A stretch of 48,596 bases of DNA from contig NZ_CANMPM010000019.1 in assembly GCF_947499845.1 (NCBI RefSeq), positions 1 to 48,596 on the forward strand. Reading direction: 5' to 3'. Position numbers and translations under genes: made by a program. Below the pieces are notes generated by a model, which was not told the origin of the DNA, did not search any database, and worked only from the letters and a program-made list of their open reading frames with translations. The DNA is from an uncultured Pseudokineococcus sp. Lineage in GTDB: Bacteria > Actinomycetota > Actinomycetes > Actinomycetales > Quadrisphaeraceae. This document shows positions 34,251 to 43,657 of the stretch, one piece after another; positions within the stretch are counted from its first letter, which is position 1; each line of letters opens with the position of its first letter.

Positions 34251-35512
34251 CGGCCGGTCCCTCCGTAGACGACGGCCTCGCCGTCGCTGCTGTCCAGGTC
34301 GAAGGCCGTGTGCAGCGCGCGGACCGCCGTGTCGAGGTCGTCGGCGCGCGTCACGACCGAGATGCGGATCTCCGAGGTGGAGATCATCTCCATGTTGATG
34401 CCGGCGCTGCTCAGCGCGCGGAAGAACTGCGCCGAGACGCCCGGGTTGCTGCGCATGCCCGCCCCGACGAGCGACAGCTTGCCGATCTGGTCGTCGTACT
34501 GCAGGGAGGAGAAGCCGACGCGCTCCTGGATGGCCGTGAGGCGCTGGACGGCGCGCGCGCCGTCGTCCTTGGGCAGGGTGAAGGACACGTCGGTCCGCCC
34601 CGTCGTCGCGGCGACGTTCTGGACGATCATGTCGATGTTGACGCCCTCGGCGGCCACGGCCTCGAAGATCTCGGCGGCCTTGCCCGGGTTGTCGGGCACC
34701 CCCACCACCGTGATCTTCGCCTCGCTGCGGTCGTGCGCGACGCCCGAGATGATCGCCTGCTCCACGGGGAGGTCCTCCATCGATCCGGTGACGGTGGTGC
34801 CGGTCTTGCTCGAGAAGCTGGAGCGCACGTGGATCGGCACGCCGGAGCGGCGGCCGTACTCCACGCAGCGCAGCATGAGGACCTTCGCCCCGCACGCGGC
34901 GAGCTCGAGCATCTCCTCGTACGTGACGGTGTCGAGCTTGCGGGCGCTAGGGACGATCCGCGGGTCGGCGGTGAAGACGCCGTCGACGTCCGTGTAGATC
35001 TCGCAGACGTCGGCCTCGAGCGCCGCGGCGAGCGCGACGGCCGTGGTGTCCGAGCCGCCGCGGCCCAGCGTCGTGATGTCCTTCGAGGTCTGGCTGACGC
35101 CCTGGAAGCCCGCGACGATGGCGACGTGGCCGTCGTCGAGGGCGTCGCGGATGCGGCCCGGCGTCACGTCGATGATGCGCGCCCGGCCGTGCACGGAGTC
35201 GGTGATGACGCCGGCCTGGCTGCCGGTGAAGGAGCGCGCCTCGAGGCCCAGGTTGGCGATGGCCATGGCCAGCAGCGCCATCGAGATGCGCTCGCCCGAG
35301 GTGAGCAGCATGTCGAGCTCGCGGGCCGGCGGGAGCGGCGAGACCTGGCGGGCCAGGTCGAGCAGCTCGTCGGTGGAGTCGCCCATGGCCGAGACGACGA
35401 CGCAGACGTCGTCACCGCGGCGGCGGGTCTCGGCGATGCGGCGCGCCACCCGCTTGACGCCCTCGGCGTCCGCGACGGAGCTGCCGCCGTACTTCTGCAC
35501 CACGAGCGCCAC
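34247..35512 (-). CDS. ask: Aspartate kinase
   Basis: 421 aa from GTG 35512, the usual length for the Gram-positive class ([22 protein letters not shown]). KYGGSSV (Lys7) is the ATP/substrate signature; [20 protein letters not shown] and [14 protein letters not shown] complete the kinase domain, and two C-terminal ACT domains ([39 protein letters not shown]) give feedback regulation by lysine and threonine. Many relatives use an internal start to make a beta subunit. -10 TAGACT at 35526-35521 lies 8 bases before the GTG, so it is probably leaderless. Confidence 0.97.
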   Translation of the reverse strand: MALVVQKYGGSSVADAEGVKRVARRIAETRRRGDDVCVVVSAMGDSTDELLDLARQVSPLPPARELDMLLTSGERISMALLAMAIANLGLEARSFTGSQAGVITDSVHGRARIIDVTPGRIRDALDDGHVAIVAGFQGVSQTSKDITTLGRGGSDTTAVALAAALEADVCEIYTDVDGVFTADPRIVPSARKLDTVTYEEMLELAACGAKVLMLRCVEYGRRSGVPIHVRSSFSSKTGTTVTGSMEDLPVEQAIISGVAHDRSEAKITVVGVPDNPGKAAEIFEAVAAEGVNIDMIVQNVAATTGRTDVSFTLPKDDGARAVQRLTAIQERVGFSSLQYDDQIGKLSLVGAGMRSNPGVSAQFFRALSSAGINMEMISTSEIRISVVTRADDLDTAVRALHTAFDLDSSDGEAVVYGGTGR

Positions 35513-35520
35513 GGGGCCGG

Positions 35521-35526
35521 AGTCTA
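35521..35526 (-). promoter_or_regulatory. Leaderless promoter -10 of ask-asd
   Basis: Minus-strand TAGACT, 8 bases from the GTG at 35512. Confidence 0.6.
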
Positions 35527-35619
35527 GGGGGACCGCTGCGGCCGCCCCGGGAGCGTCCAGCCCCCGGGCGTCCGGGTGATCTCCCCTCAGCACCCCGCCG
35601 TTCCCGCCGACAGGAGGGC

Positions 35620-37737
35620 ATGTCGTCCCTGCGCGCCCGCACCGGGGGCATCCGTGCCCGCGTGACCCTCCTGCTCGTCGGCGGCGTCGGCGCCGCCTCC
35701 CTCGTCGTCGGCGGCGTGGGGGCGCTCGCCGCCGAGCGCACCGGCGCGGCCGTCCGCGACGAGGTGGACGCCCTCACCGGCCAGCAGCTCGACCGCGTCA
35801 CCGACGGCGTTATCGACGTCGTCTCCACGCAGGGCGACGCCGTCTACCAGAAGGTCTCGAGCGACCTCGAGGTCGCTCGCGACGTCCTCACGCGGGCCGG
35901 GGGCCTGCGCACCGGCGGCGGCACCACCACGTGGGAGGCCGTCGACCAGGTGACGAAGGAGGAGACGACGGTGCGCCTGCCCACGGCGCTGGCCGGCGCG
36001 ACGCCGCTCGGGCAGAACGCCGACCCCGCCGTCCCGACGCCCGTCGTCGACGCGGTCGTGCGCCTCGTCGGCGGCAGCACGACGCTGTTCCAGCGCATGC
36101 CCGACGGCAGCATGCTGCGGGTGGCCACGACCGTGGAGACCACGGAGGGCCGGCGCGCCATCGGCACCTACATCCCCGCCGTCGGGGCCGACGGCACTCC
36201 CAACCCCGTCATCGCGGCCGTGGAGTCCGGCGAGACCTACCGCGGCACCGCCTTCGTCGTGAACGCCTACTACGCCACCGCCTACGAGCCGGTCCTCGAC
36301 GAGCAGGGCCAGCTCGTCGGCATGCTCTACGTCGGCGTCCAGCAGGAGACCGTGCCCGCGCTGCGCGAGTCCCTGCTCAGCACCCGCCCCGGCGAGAACG
36401 GCCACGTCGAGGTGCTCGCCGGGACGGGCGACCGCGCCGGCACCCTCCTCGTGACCGACCGCGAGGGCGCGACGAGCGCCGCCGACGTCCTCGACGCCGA
36501 CGGGCGCCCCTACCTCGTGGACGCCCTGGCCACCGCCACCGCGCTGGGCCCCGACGAGACGGCGACCCTCACCTACCGCGACGCCGCCACCGGCGACCAC
36601 ACCGTCCGGCTCGCCTACTACGAGCCGTGGGACTGGGTCATCGCCGTCGACGCGCAGGACGGCGACTTCGCCGGTGCGGCCGAGCGGGTGGGCGACGGGA
36701 CCCGCCAGCTCGTGCTGACGATCGCCCTCGCCGGGCTCCTCGTCCTGCTGGCGGCCGCCGCCGTCGCCGGCGTCGTGGGCGCCCGCATGACCCGGCCCCT
36801 GGAGCACCTGCGCCGCAGCATGGACGACCTCGCGTCCGGCACGGGCGACCTCTCCGCCCGGCTCGACGAGGACGCGCCCGGCGAGGCGGGCGCCCTGGCC
36901 CGCGCCTTCAACGCCTTCGCCGCCCGCGTGGGGGCGACGGTGGACGGCGTCGTCCGCGTGTCGGGCCGCCTCCAGGGCACCTCCCGCCAGGTCGCGTCCA
37001 TCGCCGACGAGCTGGGGACCACCTCGCACGCGGCGAGCGAGCAGGCGCGCAGCGCCGGCGGCTCCGCGGGCAGCATCAGCAGCGACGTCGCCGAGCTGGC
37101 CTCGGGCGGCCGGGAGATGTCCGAGGCCGTGCTGGAGATCTCGCGCAACGCGGGCGAGGCCGCCGGCATGGCCGAGGACGCCGTGCGCTCCCTCGACGAG
37201 GCCATGGCGCGGGCGCAGCAGCTCGCGACCTCGAGCACCCGCATCGAGGAGATCGTCGCCGTCATCTCCGCCGTCGCGGAGCAGACCAAGCTCCTGGCCC
37301 TCAACGCCACCATCGAGGCCGCGCGCGCCGGGGAGGCCGGCAAGGGGTTCGCGGTCGTCGCCGGGGAGGTCAAGGAGCTGGCCCGCGAGGCCGCCGAGGC
37401 GTCCGAGGACATCGGCCGCCGCGTCGCCGACATCCGCCACGACACGGGCGACGTCACCGCGGAGATGTCGCGCCTCGCCGGCGTCGTCGCCGGCATCAGC
37501 TCGCACCAGACGGGCATCGCGGGCGCCGTCGAGCAGCAGACGGCGACGACCGGCGGGATGCAGGAGCGCCTCACCGGAACCGCCCGGGCGGCCGCGGACA
37601 TCGCGGAGCGGCTGCGCGAGGTCTCGCGCGCCGCGAGCGCGACCGACGAGCGCGCCGCCCAGGCGCGTCAGGCGGCCGGCGACCTCGGCGCGCTGACCGA
37701 CGAGCTCGGCGCCCTCGTGGGCAGCTTCCGCCGCTGA
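35620..37737 (+). CDS. Methyl-accepting chemotaxis protein
   Basis: 705 aa from ATG 35620, preceded by AGGAGGG. TM1 at about residues 13-38, a large extracellular Cache-type sensor (about 40-360: Cache3/Cache2-like, with [27 protein letters not shown] and [14 protein letters not shown]), TM2 ([21 protein letters not shown], about 366-388), HAMP (390-445) and the cytoplasmic hairpin with the signature [35 protein letters not shown] tip at about 552-586. No CheW-binding or CheB/R genes nearby, so an orphan receptor. The family senses small organic ligands; ligand unknown. Confidence 0.96.
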   Translation: MSSLRARTGGIRARVTLLLVGGVGAASLVVGGVGALAAERTGAAVRDEVDALTGQQLDRVTDGVIDVVSTQGDAVYQKVSSDLEVARDVLTRAGGLRTGGGTTTWEAVDQVTKEETTVRLPTALAGATPLGQNADPAVPTPVVDAVVRLVGGSTTLFQRMPDGSMLRVATTVETTEGRRAIGTYIPAVGADGTPNPVIAAVESGETYRGTAFVVNAYYATAYEPVLDEQGQLVGMLYVGVQQETVPALRESLLSTRPGENGHVEVLAGTGDRAGTLLVTDREGATSAADVLDADGRPYLVDALATATALGPDETATLTYRDAATGDHTVRLAYYEPWDWVIAVDAQDGDFAGAAERVGDGTRQLVLTIALAGLLVLLAAAAVAGVVGARMTRPLEHLRRSMDDLASGTGDLSARLDEDAPGEAGALARAFNAFAARVGATVDGVVRVSGRLQGTSRQVASIADELGTTSHAASEQARSAGGSAGSISSDVAELASGGREMSEAVLEISRNAGEAAGMAEDAVRSLDEAMARAQQLATSSTRIEEIVAVISAVAEQTKLLALNATIEAARAGEAGKGFAVVAGEVKELAREAAEASEDIGRRVADIRHDTGDVTAEMSRLAGVVAGISSHQTGIAGAVEQQTATTGGMQERLTGTARAAADIAERLREVSRAASATDERAAQARQAAGDLGALTDELGALVGSFRR

Positions 37738-37747
37738 GACGGGGGGC

Positions 37748-37767
37748 GGGTCCTGGGCCGAGGACCC
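37748..37767. terminator. Bidirectional terminator between the receptor gene and recR
   Basis: GGGTCCT (37748-37754) pairs with AGGACCC (37761-37767); more G-C dyads (CCCGGGCC and GGGCCCGG) follow to about 37790. Confidence 0.55.
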
Positions 37768-37823
37768 GGGCCTGGAGACCGGGCCCGGGGGCCTCCGGGG
37801 GGGGACGCCCGGGACCAGGCGCC

Positions 37824-38423
37824 TCAGACGTCGAGGAGCCGGCGCCCCTCGAAGGCCCGGCCGAGCGTGACCTCGTCGGCGTACTCGAGGTCGCCGCCCA
37901 CGGGCAGCCCGGAGGCCAGGCGCGTGATGCGCAGGCCCATGGGCTTGCACAGCCGCGCGAGGTAGGTGGCCGTGGCCTCGCCCTCGAGGTTGGGGTCCGT
38001 CGCGAGGATGAGCTCGGTGATCTCGCCGGACGCCAGGCGCGTCATGAGCTCGCGGACGCGCAGGTCGTCGGGGCCGACGCCCTCGATCGGGCTGATGGCG
38101 CCGCCGAGGACGTGGTACCGGCCGCGGAACTCGCGGGTCCGCTCGATCGCGACGACGTCCTTCGGCTCCTCGACGACGCAGACGACCGTGCCGTCGCGGC
38201 GGTCGTCGCGGCAGATGCGGCAGCGCTCGGCCTCGGCGACGTTGCCGCACACCTCGCAGAAGCGGACGCGGCGCTTGACCTCGGTGAGGGCCGTCGCGAG
38301 GCGCTGCACGTCCTCGGCGTCGGACGCGAGCAGGTGGAACGCGATGCGCTGGGCGCTCTTGGGGCCGACGCCGGGCAGCCGCCCGAGCTCCTCGACCAGG
38401 TCCTGCACCGCTCCCTCGTACAC
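37824..38423 (-). CDS. recR: Recombination protein RecR
   Basis: 199 aa, full length, starting at GTG 38423. HhH motif [17 protein letters not shown] (16-32), zinc finger Cys56-Cys59-Cys68-Cys71, then a Toprim domain ([37 protein letters not shown]) and the C-terminal [38 protein letters not shown]. It functions with RecO/RecF in gap repair. Leaderless promoter: minus-strand TAGGCT at 38435-38430, 6 bases before GTG. Downstream of dnaX, as in many bacteria. Confidence 0.98.
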   Translation of the reverse strand: MYEGAVQDLVEELGRLPGVGPKSAQRIAFHLLASDAEDVQRLATALTEVKRRVRFCEVCGNVAEAERCRICRDDRRDGTVVCVVEEPKDVVAIERTREFRGRYHVLGGAISPIEGVGPDDLRVRELMTRLASGEITELILATDPNLEGEATATYLARLCKPMGLRITRLASGLPVGGDLEYADEVTLGRAFEGRRLLDV

Positions 38424-38429
38424 GCGGCG

Positions 38430-38435
38430 AGCCTA
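38430..38435 (-). promoter_or_regulatory. Leaderless promoter -10 of recR
   Basis: Minus-strand TAGGCT, 6 bases from the GTG at 38423, no Shine-Dalgarno. Confidence 0.65.
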
Positions 38436-38584
38436 CGCCGCGGCGGCGACGGCGCCCGGACGCCCGCGCTGGGCGCCCGTCGTGGACCCGGTCGTCCCGG
38501 GGCGGTCGTCGTGGGCATGGTCGTCCCGGACCAGTCGCGCGAGACGCCCGCCGAGCCCGTGTCCGCTCGACACGGACGCGACGC

Positions 38585-38632
38585 CGTCGGCGCTCGACGT
38601 CGTCGGCGCTCGACGTCGTCGGCGCTCAGCAG
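38585..38632. repeat. Three 16-bp tandem repeats between dnaX and recR
   Basis: CGTCGGCGCTCGACGT at 38585-38600, repeated at 38601-38616, with a truncated third copy from 38617. They sit in a 267-base non-coding gap that also has two near copies of GGTCGTC..CCCGGA around 38489-38530. No gene seen in the gap. Confidence 0.75.
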
Positions 38633-38690
38633 CACCGGCACGCGGCGACGCCGAGACGTCCGCGCCACGCCGCGGATGGCGCCGAGGCCC

Positions 38691-41600
38691 TCAGCGCCCG
38701 GTCTCCTCGATGACGCGCCCGCCGAGCAGCTGCTCCACGAGGCGCGCCCCCACGAGGCCCTCGTCCTCGGCGTCGGCGTCGTCCCGGCTGGGCAGGTCCT
38801 CCGGGTCGGGCGCCTCGTCAGCGCCGGCCCGGTCCGCGGCCGGCGCCTCCGCCGAGCGCCCCCCGGTCGGTGCCGCACCCGCCCGCGCCCGCGACGCCGC
38901 CGCGGCGGCGCGCGCCGCCGCGGCGCCCGACAGGGCGGCGGAGGAGCCCGGACCCGCGCCCGGTCCTGCGCCCGGCCCGGCGCCCTGACTCGTGCCCTGA
39001 CCCGTGCTCGGAGCCGGGGCGTGCGCCGGCGCAGCGGCGGCGTCGGGGACCCGAGCCCTCGCGGAGGCGTCGCCGGACCGCTCCGGCGCAGGGCGCTCGG
39101 ACGGCCGCTCCGACGCGGGACCCTCGGACGGTCCCCGCCCCGCAGTGCGCCCGGACGCCCCCCGCTCCGACCCGGGACGGTCGGACGACCCCGGCTCCCC
39201 GGGGGAGCGCTGGGGCGGGGCGGCCTCCGACCGGTCCGGGACCGTCGGGCGAGCCGCGGCGTCGGCGGGTCGCCGCCGCGCCGGCGCGTCGTCCGGCTCG
39301 GGCGGCGCGTCGTCGTCCGGGGGCTCCGCGGGCGGCAGGTCGTCCCAGTCCGACGGCGGCGCCGGGGTGCCCTCGCCGGCCGCCCTCCCGCGGGCGTCGC
39401 GCCCACCGCCCCGGCCACGGCCCTGGCCACGCTGCTGCTCCTGCCGCCGCCCGGGCTCCGCGGTCGGGCCGTCCTCCGCGCGCGCCCCGGCCTCCCGCGC
39501 ACGAGCGGGCACGGCACCGCCGGCGGGACCGCCGGCGGGACCGCCGGCCTCCCCGCCCGTGGGCGCACCGCCGTCCTGCTCGTCGGTCGCCGGGCGCACG
39601 CTCGCGGCACCGCTGGGGCGCCCGCCGCCCGGGGTCGCGGGCTCGGGCCAGTCGTCCTCGTCGTCCGCCGGCTCCGGCCGGCGAGCGGCGGGGCGGCCTT
39701 GGTCCTCCACCCGGCTCCGGGGCCGGTCCTGCCCCTGCTCGCGCTCCTGCCCCTGCGACCGGTCCTGGCTCCGGGGCCGGTCCTGGATCGGGGACCGGTC
39801 CCGGGCGGGAGCGTCGGACGGCGGCCCCACGGCGACCGCCGGACCGCCGGACCGCGGGGCCGCCGGCGCCGTGGAGGCGGGTCCCGGTCCACCACCGCCC
39901 CGCGGGGCCTCCGGGGGCGCTCCCCCGCCGTCGACGACGGGCTCCACGGGCAGGTCGAGCCCGATGACGTCGACGAGCGCGCGCCGCACCACGTCGCCGT
40001 GCGGGCCGCGGCGGAACGCGTCGGCGAGGCCCGAGGAGGAGAAGGCGAGCCGGACGGCTCCGCCCGAGACCTCGTGGACCCGCGCGTGCTGGCTCACGAG
40101 CGACCACGTGGCGCGGCGCAGCGACGACACGCGCTCCAGGACGTCGACCCACATCCGCCGCACCGTGTCGACGTCCGCGCCGGCGGGCGCCGCGCCGTCG
40201 CCCGGCTGCGGCCGCCCGGACGCCTGCGCCGCGCGCGGGTGCTCCACCGGAGCCCGGTCGCCACCGGGACGCCCGTCGCCGTCCCGCGTCGGGGCGGGGC
40301 CGGTGAGGCCGGTGCTGGTGGGCCCGGTGCGGGTGGGCTCGGTGCTCGCCGGGCCGGCGGTCGCGGGGCTCGTGGTGCCCGGACCGACGGAACCGCGGGC
40401 GTCCTGCACGTGCTCGTCGGCACCTGCGGCAGCCGGGCCGGCTGCCGCGCGGGTCGTCGCGTCCTCCGGCGGGGCGGCGACGGTCTCGGGACCGCGGGTC
40501 GGAGCGGGAGGCGCCGCGGGCTCGGGGACCCCTGCGGGCGCCGCCGTGGGGCGGACGCCCGCGGGGCCGGTGGCCGGGACGCCCAGGCGCCGCTCGAGGC
40601 GGTCGAGGCGCGCCCCGAGGCCGCGCTCGCCCGCGTCGGCGACCGGCAGCAGCAGGCGCGCGCACAGCAGCTCGAGGTGGAGGCGCGGCGACGTCGCGCC
40701 GACCATCTCCGTGAGGGCGGCGTTGGCGACGTCGGCGGCCCGGCTCAGCTCCGCGGCGCCCAGGGAGTCGGCCTGGCGGCGCATGCGGGTGAGCTGGTCG
40801 TCGGGGACCGCGCGCAGCACGGCCCGCGCCCCCTCCCCCACGGCGCGGACGACGACGAGGTCGCGCAGCCGCTCGAGGAGGTCCTCGACGAAGCGGCGCG
40901 GGTCGTGGCCGGACTCCACGACGCGATCGACGACCCGGAAGACGCTGCCGCCGTCGCCCGCGGCGAGGGCGTCGACGACGTCGTCGAGGAGGCTGGCGTG
41001 CGTGTAGCCGAGCAGGGAGATGGCGCGCTCGTAGTCGACGCCGCCGTCGTCGGCACCGGCGATGAGCTGGTCCAGCACCGACAGCGAGTCGCGGACGGAC
41101 CCGCCGCCGGCCCGCACGACGAGCGGGAGGACGCCCTTGCCCACGGGGACGCCCTCGGCCTCGCAGAGGGTCTCGAGGTACCGGAGCAGCGCCTCCGGCG
41201 GCACGAGGTGGAACGGGTAGTGGTGGGTGCGCGACCGGATGGTGCCCAGCACCTTGTCGGGCTCCGTCGTCGCGAAGACGAACATCACGTGCTCGGGCGG
41301 CTCCTCGACGAGCTTGAGCAGCGCGTTGAAGCCCTGGGGGCTCACCATGTGCGCCTCGTCGACGACGAAGACCTTGTAGCGGTCGCGCGCCGGCGCGAAG
41401 GTCGCCCGCTCGCGCAGCTCGCGGGCGTCGTCGACGCCGCCGTGGCTGGCCGCGTCGATCTCGACGACGTCGAGGCTGCCGGGCCCGCCGCGCGCCAGCT
41501 CGACGCAGCTGGGGCAGACGCCGCAGGGGGTGTCGGTGGGGCCCTCCGCCGTGCCGTCCGGCCCGGCGCAGTTGAGGCAGCGGGCCAGGATGCGGGCCGA

Positions 41601-41765
41601 CGTCGTCTTGCCGCAGCCGCGCGGGCCCGAGAAGAGGTAGGCGTGGTTGACGCGGCCGGTGCGCAGCGCCTGGCGCAGCGGGTCGGTCACGTGCTCCTGG
41701 CCGATGACGTCGGCGAAGGACTCCGGCCGGTAGCGGCGGTACAGCGCGAGCGTCGGTCCGGCCAC
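38691..41765 (-). CDS. dnaX: DNA polymerase III subunits gamma and tau, with long low-complexity insert
   Basis: 1024 aa from GTG 41765, compared with about 580-780 in most relatives. AAA+ clamp-loader domain: Walker A GPRGCGKTT (47-55), zinc module Cys66, Cys81, Cys84, Cys87, VDEAHMVS (136-142), sensor FATTEPDKVL and helical domain III to about residue 390. Residues ~400-530 and ~615-995 are Pro/Gly/Arg/Ser/Glu low-complexity with short repeats. Between them, DVLERVSSLRRATWSLVSQH to LDLPVEPVV (about 535-605) is a conserved tau segment. The last residues LGGRVIEETGR are typical. -10 TACTGT at 41777-41772 is 6 bases from GTG. Confidence 0.96.
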   Translation of the reverse strand: MAGPTLALYRRYRPESFADVIGQEHVTDPLRQALRTGRVNHAYLFSGPRGCGKTTSARILARCLNCAGPDGTAEGPTDTPCGVCPSCVELARGGPGSLDVVEIDAASHGGVDDARELRERATFAPARDRYKVFVVDEAHMVSPQGFNALLKLVEEPPEHVMFVFATTEPDKVLGTIRSRTHHYPFHLVPPEALLRYLETLCEAEGVPVGKGVLPLVVRAGGGSVRDSLSVLDQLIAGADDGGVDYERAISLLGYTHASLLDDVVDALAAGDGGSVFRVVDRVVESGHDPRRFVEDLLERLRDLVVVRAVGEGARAVLRAVPDDQLTRMRRQADSLGAAELSRAADVANAALTEMVGATSPRLHLELLCARLLLPVADAGERGLGARLDRLERRLGVPATGPAGVRPTAAPAGVPEPAAPPAPTRGPETVAAPPEDATTRAAAGPAAAGADEHVQDARGSVGPGTTSPATAGPASTEPTRTGPTSTGLTGPAPTRDGDGRPGGDRAPVEHPRAAQASGRPQPGDGAAPAGADVDTVRRMWVDVLERVSSLRRATWSLVSQHARVHEVSGGAVRLAFSSSGLADAFRRGPHGDVVRRALVDVIGLDLPVEPVVDGGGAPPEAPRGGGGPGPASTAPAAPRSGGPAVAVGPPSDAPARDRSPIQDRPRSQDRSQGQEREQGQDRPRSRVEDQGRPAARRPEPADDEDDWPEPATPGGGRPSGAASVRPATDEQDGGAPTGGEAGGPAGGPAGGAVPARAREAGARAEDGPTAEPGRRQEQQRGQGRGRGGGRDARGRAAGEGTPAPPSDWDDLPPAEPPDDDAPPEPDDAPARRRPADAAARPTVPDRSEAAPPQRSPGEPGSSDRPGSERGASGRTAGRGPSEGPASERPSERPAPERSGDASARARVPDAAAAPAHAPAPSTGQGTSQGAGPGAGPGAGPGSSAALSGAAAARAAAAASRARAGAAPTGGRSAEAPAADRAGADEAPDPEDLPSRDDADAEDEGLVGARLVEQLLGGRVIEETGR

Positions 41766-41771
41766 GCCACG

Positions 41772-41777
41772 ACAGTA
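41772..41777 (-). promoter_or_regulatory. Leaderless promoter -10 of dnaX
   Basis: Minus-strand TACTGT, 6 bases before the GTG at 41765. The region from 41778 to 41885, between it and the SRP RNA, shows no further gene. Confidence 0.55.
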
Positions 41778-41885
41778 GCCGCGAGCGCCGACACCCCGCC
41801 GCGCCCGCCCACCGGGGCGGGCGACGCCGCCGACGCACGACCGCAGGACCCCCGGGGGCATGGGCGCGAGGGGGCGGGAGACGAC

Positions 41886-41977
41886 GAGGACCCCCCGCGC
41901 ACCCGCCAGAGCCCACCTACCCTTGCTGCCTTCCGGCCCTGGGGGAGTTCAGCAGGGTGGCGCCGCGCGAGGGGCCG
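41886..41977 (-). ncRNA. ffs: Signal recognition particle RNA (4.5S, small bacterial type)
   Basis: The apical SRP core is present on the minus strand: TGCTGAACTCCCCCAGG, then GGCCGGAAGGCAGCAAGG, with the GGAA tetraloop and asymmetric loop conserved among bacterial SRP RNAs. Flanking arms (GCGCGGCGCC and GGTGCGCGG) pair to form the long hairpin. A minus-strand TACAGT at 41989-41984 places the 5' end near 41976. Upstream of dnaX on the same strand, a common actinobacterial order. Ends are estimates. Confidence 0.93.
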
Positions 41978-41983
41978 CCCACC

Positions 41984-41989
41984 ACTGTA
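41984..41989 (-). promoter_or_regulatory. -10 box of the SRP RNA gene
   Basis: Minus-strand TACAGT, 7 bases before the proposed 5' end of the RNA. Confidence 0.6.
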
Positions 41990-42172
41990 GGGGACGGCGA
42001 CCGGGCTCCCGACCGGGTGCGGACTGCCCCGCGCCCGTCGCCGCCCGCGCTCCCGTTCGCCGGCCGGCGCCCGACCCGCCCGACGACCGACCCGCCCCAG
42101 CACCGACCGGCCCGACCATCGACCGGCCCGGGGGCCACCCCCTCCGTGCACTCCCCCGCCACCGTCCTCCGC

Positions 42173-42185
42173 TAGGCTCGCCCAC
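42173..42185 (+). promoter_or_regulatory. -10 box directly abutting tRNA-Ser
   Basis: TAGGCT at 42173-42178, 7 bases before the first base of the tRNA (42186), so the primary transcript probably starts at or within a base or two of the mature 5' end. Confidence 0.6.
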
Positions 42186-42268
42186 GGAGGATTCGCCTAG
42201 TGGCCTAGGGCGCACGCTTGGAAAGCGTGTTGGGGAAACCCTCGGGGGTTCGAATCCCCCATCCTCCG
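42186..42268 (+). tRNA. tRNA-Ser (GGA)
   Basis: Acceptor GGAGGAT pairs with ATCCTCC; the anticodon stem CACGC/GCGTG holds loop TTGGAAA, anticodon GGA. A long variable arm (TTGGGGAAACCCTC) identifies a class II tRNA, and GGTTCGAATCC is the T arm. CCA is not encoded. A perfect terminator follows at 42294-42328. Confidence 0.95.
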
Positions 42269-42293
42269 CCGCCGGCCGGCAGCGTCCGGCCGA

Positions 42294-42328
42294 CCGCAGG
42301 CCCCCGCCCACCGGGCGGGGGCCTGCGG
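42294..42328 (+). terminator. Perfect 16-bp terminator hairpin after tRNA-Ser
   Basis: Arms 42294-42309 and 42313-42328 are exact complements across a 3-base loop, 26 bases after the tRNA. From 42329 to 42480 no feature is seen. Confidence 0.85.
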
Positions 42329-42480
42329 CGTCTCCGGCGGGCCGGGTCAGCGGGGGACGGCAGCGGACGACGGCAGCGGGACACGTCCGGGCACGTCGGC
42401 GGGGGGCGTCGGCGGGCCGGCCAGGGGACCCGCCGCGCGAGGTCCGCGCCGCTGTCGGACCCCCGTGGCACCGTCGTCGC

Positions 42481-42723
42481 ATGGCCACCTCGCGCGCCTC
42501 TCGAGCCTCCCGCACCTCCCCCGCCCCTCGGGCCCCCCGTGACCCGTGGACCTCCACCTCGCTCGACGACCTCGACTGCGCCGTCTGCGGGCGCTCCGTG
42601 CCGCACGAGCTGCTCGAGTGCCTCGACGGCCACGGGGACGAGTGCCCCGACCGCGTGTGCACCGCGTGCGGCGCCGTCGTCGTCGTCGGGCCCTCCCCCC
42701 TGGCGCTGCGCCGCACGGCCTGA
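42481..42723 (+). CDS. Small zinc-ribbon-like protein
   Basis: 80 aa from ATG 42481. A disordered basic lead (1-25) precedes a compact Cys-rich module: Cys33, Cys36, Cys47, His51, Cys55, Cys60, Cys63, including two CxxC knuckles (CAVC and CTAC), which suggests one zinc ribbon or a two-metal site. No family name recognised. There is no Shine-Dalgarno; a weak CACCGT box lies about 6 bases upstream of the ATG. A 15-bp tandem repeat follows the stop. Confidence 0.6.
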   Translation: MATSRASRASRTSPAPRAPRDPWTSTSLDDLDCAVCGRSVPHELLECLDGHGDECPDRVCTACGAVVVVGPSPLALRRTA

Positions 42724-42742
42724 CGGCGCCGCACGCCGACCT

Positions 42743-42780
42743 CCCAGACCGCGACGACCCAGACCGCGACGACCCAGACC
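42743..42780. repeat. 15-bp tandem repeat after the zinc-ribbon gene
   Basis: CCCAGACCGCGACGA at 42743-42757 and 42758-42772, with a partial third copy to about 42780. It is in a 243-base gap before the LytR_C gene. The same gap has a -10 TACAGT at 42853-42858. Confidence 0.75.
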
Positions 42781-42852
42781 TGAAGCCCGGGACCTGACGC
42801 CTCGACGCCCGCGCCCGAGCAGCGACCTCCGGGGCCGCCGAGGGCGGGCGCC

Positions 42853-42858
42853 CTACAG
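42853..42858 (+). promoter_or_regulatory. Probable -10 box for the LytR_C gene
   Basis: TACAGT, predicting a leader of about 100 bases that ends in the GGAGGAGGAG ribosome-binding site before the ATG at 42967. Confidence 0.45.
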
Positions 42859-42966
42859 TGGCGGTCCCGCCCGGCCCGAGCGCCGTGACGACGCCGGACG
42901 CGGGACACGGGACGGGGACGGGCACGGGCGCCGGGTCACGAGCGCTCGCGCCGGAGGAGGAGCGAG

Positions 42967-43650
42967 ATGGCTGACGCGCAGGGACCGCCCGGGGGCGAGG
43001 CGCCCGACGACGAGGTCGCGGCGCTACTGCGCGCCGAGCGACGCCGCCGTCGCACCCGCGCCCGCCAGAGCTTCGTCTTCGTCGCCATCTTCCTCGTCGT
43101 GGTCGGCATCGGCATCGGCGCCGCGGGCGTCAACCGCGGCTGGTGGGAGGGCCCCTTCGCCGCGGCGGACGACGCCGCCACCCCGGCGCCGACGCAGGCC
43201 TGCCCCACGCCGACGACCGTGCCCGTCGAGGCCCCCGGGGTGCAGGTGTCGGTGCTCAACTCGACCGACCGCCCCGGCCTGGCCGGCGGCGTGGCCGACG
43301 AGCTGACCGCGCGCGGCCTCGTCGTGGGCGCGGTCGCCAACGCCCCCGACGGCGTCGTGGTGCCGGGCACCGCCGAGGTGCGCTACGGCCCGGAGGGCGC
43401 CCGCGCGGCGGAGGGCCTCGCGAGCATCGCCCCGGGCGCGGAGCTCGTCCGCGACGACCAGCGCGCCGGCCCGGCCGTCGACCTCGTGCTCGGCGAGGCG
43501 TGGTCCGAGCTGGCCCCGGCCGACGTCCCGCTGACGGCCGTCGTGACACCCGACCCGGCGACGCTGCCGCCGGGGTGCGCGACGCCGGGCCCGACGGGCG
43601 CCGCGACGCCCGCGCCCTCGACTCCCGCGCCCGCCACCCCGGCACCCTGA
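42967..43650 (+). CDS. LytR C-terminal domain (LytR_C) membrane protein
   Basis: 227 aa from ATG 42967, after GGAGGAGGAG. A charged cytoplasmic N-terminus (RRRRRTRARQS) and one TM segment (VFVAIFLVVVGIGIGAAGV, about 38-56) are followed by an extracytoplasmic LytR_C domain (about 78-165): VQVSVLNSTDRPGLAGGVADELTARGLVVGAVANAP, the usual opening of this family, to DLVLGEAW. Ends in an APTP-type Pro/Thr tail. The family is linked to cell-wall polymer attachment. The next gene starts 7 bases on. Confidence 0.9.
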   Translation: MADAQGPPGGEAPDDEVAALLRAERRRRRTRARQSFVFVAIFLVVVGIGIGAAGVNRGWWEGPFAAADDAATPAPTQACPTPTTVPVEAPGVQVSVLNSTDRPGLAGGVADELTARGLVVGAVANAPDGVVVPGTAEVRYGPEGARAAEGLASIAPGAELVRDDQRAGPAVDLVLGEAWSELAPADVPLTAVVTPDPATLPPGCATPGPTGAATPAPSTPAPATPAP

Positions 43651-43657
43651 GCGCCGC

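Noticed and set aside
35513-35619. Lysine riboswitch upstream of ask
   Set aside because: A -10 lies 8 bases before the start codon, leaving no leader for an aptamer.
40094-40450. Programmed frameshift site in dnaX making a separate gamma product
   Set aside because: No A-rich slippery heptamer (such as A AAA AAG) was found; the coding sequence lacks A-runs altogether. Proteolysis or no gamma remain possible.
35931-41990. Very long plus-strand open frame of about 2019 codons
   Set aside because: It runs antisense or out of frame over the chemotaxis receptor, recR and dnaX, whose proteins carry clear motifs. It is Arg/Pro/Gly-rich, typical of stop-poor shadow frames at this GC content.
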